Assembly (NCBI RefSeq): GCF_032854445.1
Contig: NC_088301.1
Coordinates: forward strand, 20,019,808-20,083,807
Reading direction: 5' to 3'
DNA: 64,000 nt
Source: Liolophura sinensis
Lineage: Eukaryota; Mollusca; Polyplacophora; Chitonida; Chitonidae
Part shown: positions 36,301-46,100 of the stretch, one piece after another
Position numbering within the stretch: position 1 is the first letter of the stretch
Layout: the number at the start of each line of letters is the position of its first letter
Made by a program: the position numbers and the translations under genes
Notes under the pieces: model-generated
Databases searched by the model: none
The model's input: only the letters and a program-made list of their open reading frames with translations
Told to the model about the DNA's origin: nothing

Positions 36301-39300
36301 TTAGGTGGGAAATAGTCACACGTAACTGGTGAAATATGGCCCCGTCATTTTTTTCTTGTCAGGGTTTTATTCTAACTGTTCATGTAAATGCATAAACAGT
36401 AGCAATTTACACCCGCGCCCCCTCCGCCAGCACCATGGCTTAAACAAAATTCGGTAAAAAAAAAATGCAGTGATGTTAAAAGCAATTTATTAGACATCAC
36501 TGGTCTAGTATTACTGAAAATGTGGTCTTGTCATCACCGCTCTTACTGTCTTGGGGGCTTATGGCAGTAAGCGTTGAACGAGGCTGCTGGGACGGTTTGC
36601 CTATATAACGTTCGTTGAAAACCCCTTGTCTTAATATTCCACCAATGCGGTGTAAATATCTGTAAGTTACGCGCTGGAAAGTGCGTGAATAACTTGCCAA
36701 ATGGGATCGGTTTAGCCCGGACACTCCAGTTTCTTCCATCCGTAAAACTGACTGCAGTCGTACCTGTTCTGACCTAATTTTAGCTTTGGGTGGAATGGGT
36801 AGTGGTGTTGGGAAGGGGTGAGGGACTGCCCCACCATTCAGCCATGGCCCTCTGATGGCTGGAACGTGAGATGTATTCTTTAGGTCATCATTTTGTGTGT
36901 TTTTAACTCATATTCTAATGGGCGTGCCACCAGATTTTCCCCTCACAACAGGTGGCGGCAGTGTGACATAGTCTTATGATGCGTAATGCGGTTTCATCTG
37001 TTACGTATTTGGTCTACTTATTGTAACGTCGTGCTGTTGACGCTGCATTGGGATGTCATTGAAATAACATAATACGTCCCACTTCGGACTTCTGTCTGTA
37101 TTCCATGGCACAAACATGAATCGTGTCTTAATTCATTCCTTTCCAGAGGTTTATACCTGGTGGTAGCTGGTCATTTCCCGGTGTGGTCAATCTCTGAGCA
37201 TGGACCAACCAAATGTCTGGTGGATCGACTGATGCCCATGTTACACAAGTACAACGCCACAGCATACCTGAACGGCCACGACCACAATCTTCAGGTAATA
37301 CTGTTGGCATTGGTTTTCTCTTGTTGGCAATGGGTGTGTCTTGTTGGCATTGCTTTTGTCTTGTGGTCATTTGTATTGTCTCATTTGTCTTGTCTTTTTG
37401 GCATTGCTTTTGTTTTGTTCTCATTTGATTTGTCTTGTCATTGGTTTTTGTCTTGTTGTCATTGATTTTACTTTGTTTGGAGTTCATCGTTGTTTCCAAC
37501 AGTGATCCTGTCATAATATGGCGGAGTTTTATTGTTGCGCGCCAGTCCCAATGCCAGCATATTAATAAAGTGTTTTCAGCAGAACTCTGTATCGCATAAA
37601 AGTACATGCTGACACTCTATCGATCTACCTAATACTTGGCCTATACCCTAATACTGGGCCTATACTCTAATACTTGGCCTAAATATATATATCCCAATAC
37701 TTTGCGCTTATACCCTGACACTTGGCCTACGCCCTAATACTTGGCCTATACCCTCATACTTAACCTGTACCCTAATACTTGGCCTGTGCCCTAATACTTG
37801 TCCTACACCCTAATTCTTGTCCTCTACCCTAATATTTATATTTTATGAATTGTTTATATTCGTATTGCCTCTAGACCAGTTCGTCTGCTGGAAGACCAAT
37901 ACCAAAGCGATACAAATATCAATAGTTCTTAACATATTTAATAATATAACGAACTGTTTGAAGACTTAGGGGATACATGAAACGGTACTATAAAACAAAG
38001 AGTATAGTCGTGAACATGAAGGCAGATATGCAAAAAAACAATTCCATTCTTGAGGCATATTTTGTGTTTCTTGATAAGCCCTTTATTTTATACATATTTT
38101 CCGTCAATGGTCGGAAATATTTTTGAAATGACGTCATCAGTGAGCATGCCGAAAACATGAGATGTGCTTAGCACCCCCAATTCTGTCCGGCCTTACGAAA
38201 ACTGCAGTTTACAGCTATTTTTATGACAAGGAAGACAGCTGATAAACTTTTTTTGTAGTTTTGCATGTTAGGTCACATCATATACTACGTATTAAGAAAT
38301 GAAAAACAAGCCTTTCACTCCCATGTTTTGAAGTAAACTTTTCAAATAATGCTTGAAAACTCAAATGTGAAATGCCTGAGAAAGATTCTGTTGTTTTGAA
38401 AGATGTCCATTCAAACCGCTAATGAAGCATACAACAAAGAATGTGCGCTGTGCGTGACATTAGACATCGCTTGTCTGACGTTAAGCTGTACCACTTGAAC
38501 CCGGGCCATACGGAGTTAGTCGAGCTCAGTTAGGTAACTTTTCGAATATTAATACAACGCAATAGTTAAGTGTCACTGACGGTCCCTGATGCAGCAGCAC
38601 TCTTGGCACCCGCCCATACCCCACTGTCACCGGGCTCGCAGATCTTTCAAAGTTCTGGATTGCTTTTCAGCTCTAAAAAAATTGCACTGCTGAAGTCCCA
38701 GGGCCATTACATCACTGCACAGGATGCTACGAGCTTCTAGTATAAACCTTGCCTCAGAATTTGTCCCGGGCGGATGAACATTAGAGAACTAAAGTAGACA
38801 TATCCTTACTGACAAGCTGTGGTTCAGAGTGTATAGATTAACAACCACCTTCCAATCACAAAAACAGATCAACGTTTTGCGGTCAACTTTTTTTTTTTGC
38901 GCTTAGCATCTGAGTATAGACAAAATCTTAACACACACACTCACAAAAGTAGCGTTTTTGATAATCGCCTGGATTCATAGGCTGGGCAAAATTGTATCTA
39001 TAACTTATACTTTTAATTCTTTTTTTTTGGGAGAATTTTCTCTGTGCTATACACGCAGAAGGCATTTCAATTATGATGAAATACGATAACATTTTCAGAT
39101 CACATTTCAGTCATGTGACGTCATAGCATTTTTTTCTGAAGAATTTCCCTTATTTGTCTGCAAGGCCCGGTTGTTTAAATGTGTTTCTTAATACCAGATT
39201 TAACTTTAAACCAAGTCTTCAATCTTATACTTATTCCAAAAATAATTGCCTAACAGTATATTAAATACAGACTAAATCTGCTGCTGTTATACTTTGACTT

Positions 39301-39928
39301 CGGACAAACCATTTCTGATGAACTACCTTATAATAATTCAATTAACTTTTGGTGCATTTTCTGGCGCCAAAAATGTTTTAAAAAAGGTGTGGCCTGAAAA
39401 CCCCACTTTAGAAAAAAATTTTTGGCTAAAAGAAATGTAAAAAATGAATGAATGAATGAATAAATACATGGGGTTCAACGTTGTACAAATGTGAAAAAGA
39501 AATACTTTCTGGACCAAATTCTGTGTTGCCTTTAATTTGATTTATTATTTATTTGATTGGTGTTTTTGCTGGAAGACCTTCACACGTACGACCTCTTTCA
39601 TTTGAGGCACACGTAGTTTTTTACTTTATGCGCACTAAGATGAATTACTTTCTGTAATGTTTACTTACGTTCTTTGTTTCAGCACCTGGAGTACAGTATG
39701 TTAAACACAACGGTGGACTACTATGTCATTGGTGCTGCTGATGTGGTAGACCCCAGCACGAAGCATATCAACGACGTTCCCACGGGCTCTCTGAAGTACC
39801 ATGGCGCAAATATCCTCACGTTAGGAGGATTCGCCTTCGTGCAAGCGGACATGAAATCGATGAATTTGACCTTTGTGGATGCTGAAGGCGCCTTGTTGTA
39901 TTCCCATGCAATGCTACCCCGTGTTTAG
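30365..39928 (+). CDS. ACP5: Tartrate-resistant acid phosphatase type 5-like, copy B (6 exons, 325 aa)
   Basis: Exons: 30365-30419, 33179-33381, 34347-34471, 35892-36092, 37147-37294, 39683-39928 (stop TAG). Exons 3, 4 and 5 are exactly as long as in copy A (125, 201, 148 nt), and every intron phase agrees, so the two are tandem duplicates. Metal ligands are complete: D32 in GDFGG (copy A has GDWGG), D70 and Y73 in GDNFY, N108 in GNHDH, H204 in GHFPVW, H239 and H241 in GHDHN. The N-terminal [18 protein letters not shown] is a signal peptide. The last exon is 18 nt shorter than in copy A and lacks its basic C-terminal tail. Intron 1 holds a 36-bp tandem array; intron 3 begins with degenerate duplicates of the exon 3 end; intron 5 starts with TG-rich repeats. 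No stop or frameshift is seen, so it looks functional. Confidence 0.96.
30640..30860 (+). mobile_element. SINE-B, 3' two thirds
   Basis: AGAGGTGTAGAGCAAGAAAA to TAGGACGTAAATCC, about 220 bp after the TRAP-B exon 1 donor. Confidence 0.85.
31891..32065. mobile_element. MITE family M1, degenerate copy
   Basis: Retains GTCTGTTGTCTGAGCTAGTG, TATTCTGTTAAATATAGCAC and a closing CTGTTAAAATTAAG, in the same order as the 41.4-kb copy. Confidence 0.5.
32250..32575 (-). mobile_element. Inverted-repeat element, family M2, copy 2
   Basis: Left end TACTCCTTACAGCGCATGCG; right end GCACGTGCGCTGTAAGGAGTATG. This copy shows the terminal inverted repeats best. The interior (TTGTACAGAAATCTTGAAC) is reversed relative to copies 1, 3 and 4. 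It lies in TRAP-B intron 1, next to the 36-bp array. Confidence 0.65.
32611..32870. repeat. 36-bp tandem array, ~7 units, in TRAP-B intron 1
   Basis: The unit is TATAGTTGTGTGACAGGCAT followed by ATTTCCCCCAAATAAA. Because 36 is a multiple of 3, frames stay open on both strands (12-residue periodic peptides); this is an effect of the repeat and not a gene. Confidence 0.9.
33048..33125 (-). mobile_element. SINE-A, 3' fragment
   Basis: GCGTTTTTGCGCCTTAATCG, GAATATTTCACTTATACGAC; ends 54 bp before TRAP-B exon 2. Confidence 0.7.
33535..33905 (+). mobile_element. SINE-B, full length
   Basis: The tRNA-like head GATGGCCTAATGCTTGAGGC (A box) and ACGGGATCAGAGCCCG (B box region) lead into TGCTGCCTCGCTTGGAGCTC and end TACGACGTTAAACCCCAAGC. 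A second tail fragment follows at 33990-34035. Confidence 0.9.
34541..34627 (+). repeat. Degenerate duplicate of TRAP-B exon 3 end with donor
   Basis: TCCAAGCGATGGTAAATGC copies the true exon end TCCAAGCGATG|GTAAGTGC (to 34471), and flanking words on both sides also match (CAGAT...CACACC; GATGGTATTAACA). A weaker third copy starts at 34687 (CCAGATCGGCTG...CAGATCCGG). Confidence 0.75.
35640..35757 (+). mobile_element. SINE-A, 3' half
   Basis: GTAACCTGTAGATGGTAGTG to GGCGTAAAACACTATTGGAA, ending about 135 bp before TRAP-B exon 4. Confidence 0.75.
36240..36540 (+). repeat. Dispersed repeat family D, copy 1
   Basis: Shares GTTCATGTAAATGCATAAA, GTAGCAATTTACAC, TGCAGTGATGTTAA and TGTCATCAC, in order, with the 53.2-kb copy. 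It lies in TRAP-B intron 4. Confidence 0.7.
37303..37470. repeat. TG-rich degenerate repeat right after the TRAP-B exon 5 donor
   Basis: Words TTGTTGGCATTG, TTTTGTCTTG and TTGTCATT recur about every 20-24 bp, starting 9 bases into intron 5. Confidence 0.75.
37625..37840. repeat. 19-bp tandem repeat, ~11 units
   Basis: The unit is CCTATACCCTAATACTTGG with frequent substitutions. It lies in TRAP-B intron 5. Confidence 0.85.
39538..39592 (-). mobile_element. SINE-A, internally deleted fragment
   Basis: The ATTTATTTGATTGGTGTTTT tail complement is joined directly to CTGGAAGACCTTCACACGTA. Confidence 0.65.
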
Positions 39929-40104
39929 GTATACGCATATTTAAGGCGTGAATTCACCATGTGGTGTTTGTTACTGTGACGAATTTTGATTGATGTAACG
40001 TTAAACTAATCCAATTGACTTTTGAACAGTCAAATTTCAGTCACCAACTGTACAAAGCGCTAATCCATCATGACGTCGGACTGATGGTCCTGGGGGGTCT
40101 ACGA

Positions 40105-40460
40105 TCATACTCTTTACAGCGCATGTGCTGCTCTCTATGCTCGATATAGACAAGCGACCACTGCGAACACCATACAAGTTTGACCTTTGGAGACTGTGAG
40201 ACGCACATAGATTTGTTCAGGCCTAGCTTCACCACTAGTGTCCTCGCGGGGAAATACTTCATCATTGAATTGGTTCAGGTCTTGGTTGGAATCGTGTGGC
40301 AGATAATTTTAAATAAATAGAACGCGTGTGTGAAGTATTATTAGATACAATGGTTGACGCAGTACTTTTTGTGGTTTGTGACACCCATCATCGTGACCTC
40401 AGTGTTGCTCAAGATTTCTGTACAAAATTTGGTATAGTGATGGCAGTATATTAAATGTGA
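40105..40460 (+). mobile_element. Inverted-repeat element, family M2, copy 3 (right end lost)
   Basis: Starts CATACTCTTTACAGCGCATG and continues to TTCTGTACAAAATTTGG. It lies just 3' of TRAP-B. Confidence 0.6.
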
Positions 40461-40954
40461 ACTAAAACTGCAGCTGTTATATTTTGACTTTGGAGAACTG
40501 CATTGGTTGCTGATTGTGGTTAAAATTTTAAATATAAAATCTGACTTCACACTAGTATTAACTAGTACACCTTCGAACAACTGGGCCCAGAACTATTAGC
40601 ACCGGCCAAATGATAGGTGACAAAACTACAGGAATTGTATTAATGTGGTTCAGAAAGAATAATATGTCTCTGGCTTGCACATACGAGCTATTAACGAATA
40701 AATCTTCTTCACAAAAACGGGCCTTCATTTGTGATTACTGCCAATGGAAGATTCACAATATTTGCTACAAAGTCTAGTTTCTATTCTGAATGTGTACATT
40801 CGGTGGTTTTATAATAAAATACTGGGTTCCACTATGATTTCCGGCAATTCGTTCATTATATAATTATTGATACATGTATACATGCGAGTCATTTTCTTAC
40901 AAACTTGTTTTCACGTCCTGCATGTATTCATTTTTATTTTTGAATTATATTCAC

Positions 40955-41125
40955 CAGCTCATGCTGGCTTCCTCTCCGGCCGTAAATGGGGAGGTATTCC
41001 AGAAACCTGCTGATGGTCGTGGGTTTCCCCCAAGCTCTTCCCGGTTTCCTCCCACCATAATGCTGGTCGCCGTCGTATAAGTGACATATTCTTGAGTACG
41101 GCGTAAAACCAAGTCTGAAATGAAT
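40955..41125 (+). mobile_element. SINE-A lacking the head
   Basis: CAGCTCATGCTGGCTTCCTC to GAGTACGGCGTAAAACCAAG. Confidence 0.88.
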
Positions 41126-41398
41126 TGGCAAACGGAGGTAACACCGAATACCGGGTTGAACGCCCACTTGTCCATTTTTGTTCGTTGATAATTACTGACA
41201 TCCTGACTTCCTCCTGTAATTTGGCTAAAAATGACAGCTTATTAAAATAATTATTTTACTTTGAATTCAAACAGATTACACATGCATTTCTTTTTTGGCT
41301 GCGTATATATATCAAACATTATAGAAGAAACTCAATGCTGTATTTGCCCCATTGAAGGGTCTCTGGGCGTCTGCAATCTCAGAAATCCCACACTCTAC

Positions 41399-41640
41399 AC
41401 TCAAAAAAATGCCTGTTATCTGAGTGATGCTAGAGTGTATTCTGTTATTGCAGCAGATTGTTCTGTTAAGTATAACACACATATTCTATTGATTAAACAT
41501 AACATTTCTATTAGACCAACAGAATATTATGTTGAATTATGTTGACAAAGTATTGTGTTATAATAACAGAATACATTCTAGCACCACTTAGACAACAGAC
41601 TTTACGTTAAATTTAACAGATTAATTTTTTCAGCGTAGGT
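41399..41640. mobile_element. MITE family M1, best copy
   Basis: The inner inverted repeats TGCTAGAGTGTATTCTGTTA (41428) and AACAGAATACATTCTAGCA (to 41583) match almost perfectly. The outer arms CTGTTATCTGAGTG and CACTTAGACAACAG are also inverted. AT-rich, with no coding capacity; a non-autonomous DNA element. Confidence 0.75.
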
Positions 41641-42178
41641 GGCCCTGGGCCCTCGCCCATAATTGGTTGCGATTGTTGTTACTCTTCTCTTTGTAGGAAT
41701 CCCCACCTACCCTCTGAATGCTGGCTACGGAGTGGTTAATGCACGCGTGTAAATAACACTATTCAATTTATGCGCATGTGCTGTTAATTAAATGTTTTCC
41801 AGCTGACACCTGTCAGTCTAAGTAAACAAAAAATTAGGTATACGTAAAGTATGAAAGCAATCCGGTAACTTGGCCACTGGACCCTCGCCTCGTTGGTTGG
41901 GGAGTGACCCCATCCCCACGCCCACCCTCAGTCCACTACCGCACTTTTTATTGGCTTCCTATGCCCCTTGAAAAATAACATGCAAATGATACTAGCATGT
42001 AAAGGATATCACATTTTCCTGGCATAGACAAACGAAAACAAAAGAATGGGAAATCAAGCATCACATCTCAATGACTTTTTTTATTCTCAGATTATTTTTT
42101 CCCTGTCTACCCCCCGTTATTGACCCTTGCTGTTGAATGGTGGGAGACGGATGAAACTGTCAAGTATAAGAGTAAGCA

Positions 42179-42346
42179 AGTCTAGCTCATGCTGGCTTCC
42201 TCTCTGGCCGTACGTATGAAGGTCTTCTAGCAACCTGCGGATGGTTGTTGATTTCCCCCCGGGCTCTGTACGGTTTCCATGGTATAAGTGAAATATTCTG
42301 AAGTACGACGTTAAACACCAATCATATAAATAAATAAATAAATAAA
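42179..42346 (+). mobile_element. SINE-A lacking the head
   Basis: AGTCTAGCTCATGCTGGCTT, then an internal deletion after GTACGGTTTCCATGG; AAATA tail present. Confidence 0.87.
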
Positions 42347-43105
42347 AATTGTATCCTTTATACCGCTATACCTATGACGTAAAAGGCTTCTTTTACGTAG
42401 TTCGTACATTGCTTTGCTTTGTATGTACTAGGACTGCGCATTCTCCAGATAGCAACTACGTGCATAAAACATTCAAGCCAAATTGGAAATAAACAGATAT
42501 GACCATGAAGTCAAGACTAGAAAGAATTTTCTGATGTTTGTTAAAAATTAAAAAAACAAAACAACAACAACAAAAACAAAAAACAAAGCATAACCATTCT
42601 GCAACTTCTGAATATTGTAAGTCAATAATTAAAAGATCGATTTTCAAAATTTTTTCTCTAATATCCTAACTGTTGGCCACATCAACCTAAAGAGTGAGAA
42701 TCAGTATTCATAACTTCCCCCTCCCCCACAGAAAATGACTAATTTCAGAAACCAAGATTTGTGCCTATATTTGTCCCTCTCCCAGTATCTTGAACTCGTG
42801 GGTATAATTGTCAAAAATGCGTGTAACAGCCTCCAATACAGGTTCCCGTCCAGGCACGTATGTAACACGGCATAAACTGTGGAAAGCAGCGCTTATAAAT
42901 CGTTTTATCTATCTGGCTGTCTGTCCACTTTCAGACGTCCTCTCTTCTTGTCCACGGATATTCACTCGCTGAAAGCCAGGCTTGGGTGGATGGCGACATC
43001 GATGTCACAGCTATTGCAAATGTCAGTTGTTAAAATGCATGACATTTCGTCTTCTTAATACCGTAAAACCAAACCCTCGTGAATATCTGCTTACAGATCC
43101 GGTGT

Positions 43106-46100
43106 CTACTCCGCCCACAAAAATCGCGCGTGTCCCAGCAGCTTCGCAAGTCTTTGGTTCCAAGGTGCATAAAATTTGTTGAGCAAATCCCGTGTTTCAG
43201 GCAGCATTTCCATGAAGGTCACGTTTTTTTCCTGTATGTTGTTATACCTGCGTGGTATGGTCATGTTTTGTTGAACTTCGGTTGTGGGCACCTCTAAGAC
43301 ATTCGACACAGACAAAAAATAAAAATAACGCTTTATTTCAGACAAATATCGAGTGTGGAGAGAATAATTACTTTTTTCATGGGTTTTACTTTGAATCACA
43401 AATACATATTTTTTTAGTAGATTGTTACCCAAAATTGGCAATTCCACACATATTTTTTGAAGAGGAATAATCCTATTTTGTCCATACTTTAATCAGAAAT
43501 ATCATTGTGAATGAAGTATGGCAATATTGTCGCCTATTCTACTTACCTAGATCTAAAAAATCAAACACTTTGAATAGTGTGTCGAGTGTGTTTGTTTTAT
43601 AATACTCTGTTGTTAAGAACAGGAATTGATGTCGTGGGAAAACAGCCAGCCATTTTTCTATGAACACGCTGTACACACTCACCCAAATCCTCACCTGTGA
43701 AGAAAACAATTTCCATATATGTCTTTTCTTTCTTTCTTAAAAATCATAATTGTAAATTTCTCTTCATTTCGATTCTTGTTTTCTTGCAGACGTATTTCAA
43801 TCGCAACAGATGTCACTGTCAAATTTGGGATAGCTATTGACAAAGCTTACCGTTATAAAGAGGCTACCATTGACAGCCAGTGTTTATTATATCTACATGT
43901 ATGTTTCGTGGCAGAAAACATGCGAAAATTAGTCAAAACTATGACATTCCCCCAAAAGTTGACGTCATCTTACACTAATGACCCTCGTTAATTGGCCTAT
44001 GTCAAAATGTCCAAAATTTGACCGACCGACTGACCGACAGACAGAACAACGAGAATATCGAGCTGCTTTGTTGTAACTAAGGGCACTTATGATTATTATA
44101 CGTAATATTATGCGTAAACACAGGTGTTGCCCACCCAGCCTTCCCAATCCTGTGACGTCATTCGCTGTTATTGTTACGTGATTGGTCCTCTTAAACTGGA
44201 GACACAGGTGTTTCCGCTGTTCGTTGCGGGCCATGTGCAAATATAAATATTAAACAGAGATGACCTTTCAAACAACATCTAATATGTCACGCAGCACACC
44301 AGCCGGTAGGTTTCCCTCCACAAGTATTATCATTTTATGCTGTTTGTGATTACAAATAACAGAATCTGAGTTTGTTTACTTGTTAGATTTGCTTATATGA
44401 TTGACATAAAACTAAACTATCGGAATTTCCTTCGACCATAAAAGTGTTATTTCGAGCAGTTTATAGATATCGCTTATGTTTTTTACACTTGATATATTTT
44501 ACACCCAGAGAAAAGAAACATTTGTTTCAATCTGAGCTCGGCGGTATGACACCAGAATACATTTACAATAAACTCCCCACTACACGCAACAATGAGACAC
44601 GACGTCATACATTCACAACTCTGAACTATCTAGGTCAATGGCCTATGCTTGTCGCTGATTGGTCTAAAACGCGTGACCTCTGGTAGGAGGGACAGGGAAC
44701 GACAGCATGAAGTATGTCGTTTTTGCCCCATTTTCTTCATTTTTGTGCGTAGAATAGACTTTAACACCTTCGTCTTGGAGTTTATTGTGTAACCCGATGC
44801 CGGGTCAAATCCCTCGAATGCGATTTGACTCGGTACGAAACAAGGTTCAGCGGTAGACGAAGGCGTTAAACCTTTAAAAAGAAAGAGACACGGAGAGTAA
44901 CAAAGGTCTGGCTACGTCATAAGTGAACGTGTACGTGTGGTGACGTCAGGGGCTGGCGAGATCCTCTGCAAAATTCACTTTGAGAGGACTTATGCGCAGA
45001 TCATTGGTCTCACCTATACTGTAAACGTGAACACTTTCTTGTCTGTAAGAGTAGGAGGATTCTAAATACCCAAATTTGTCTGCTTTCAGGGCGTGTTCAA
45101 GATAGAGTGAACTTCGTTCATGGTCGATTGGTCTCTGTTCTTTGACGCATAAAACAACAACATCAGTTAGCAGAACCTGGGACTAGTATATAATAGTCCC
45201 AGGCAGAACATATTTATGCTGGCGAGATCTGACTTCTCCGGGAACGCCGAACTGTACCCTATCACACTTACGTAAACGGTTAGCGGAACCTCTCCTTTAC
45301 ACTATGAAAAACAAAACACCTGGCGAAAGGCGGAGAATCGGTAAGAAAATGCAAGTTTCAAAATCCCTGTAAATTTCCAAATCAGAAGTATAAAACTTGG
45401 TCGAATCACCCATAAAATTAATGGTTGCTCAGCGAAAATGCCAAAAATGCACACTCGATCAAAAACGCCAATTTTTCGATAGAAAAAGGCTGTGTGGTTT
45501 TAATTTACAGTGTGAAGATCAACGTTGACGAGAAAAATATCTTTACTGAAACTTTTCTGTGTGTAGTTTCTACGTGCTGTGAAAGTTTTGTTTTGGTTGA
45601 ATTTTGTCTTCACGTGTAAAAAATAAACTTTATAATGTGATAAGTTTTATCAAATTTTGGTAAGTTTAAAATCCGTGTTTCTGTCGTAGTCTCTCAGACA
45701 CCATCCATGATAGAGTGAACTAACGAAGTCAATATGGAGAACAGGTTGCACCTGAGTTCAGGAAGAGTTCGAATATTTGGCAACAAACTTTTTTTGTGAA
45801 TAGGGTTTCTGGCATTCAATAAGTGTTATCATGGATTAGAGTGGATAATTGTTAAGCCATGGCATTACGTAGCGTGTGACAACTATAGCGAAATCATACC
45901 TGAATCCTGGATGAGAGCAAATGTGGTCCTCCAGCTATCATTATAATTAACATGTTATGCGTGATGGAAGTATAAGGCTGAACATCTGTTACATGTGTTT
46001 AACTGATTGCTGCATAACTGCGTGTTCAAGAATTTTTCAAAAAGCTACATTTGAGCTGCTGTAATTTTTCTCCACTCTTCAGTGTTTAGCGCAAAAAGAT

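Larger units (their letters stand above)
40461..43105. other. Convergent intergenic region between TRAP-B and the sulfotransferase
   Basis: Two SINE-A copies and an M1 element lie here. The 42456-42647 frame is AT-driven. Both flanking genes end toward this stretch. Confidence 0.6.

Noticed and set aside
37625..37840. Interstitial telomeric repeat, because of recurring CCCTAA
   Set aside because: The period is 19 bp and CCCTAA is only part of each unit; not a TTAGGG array.
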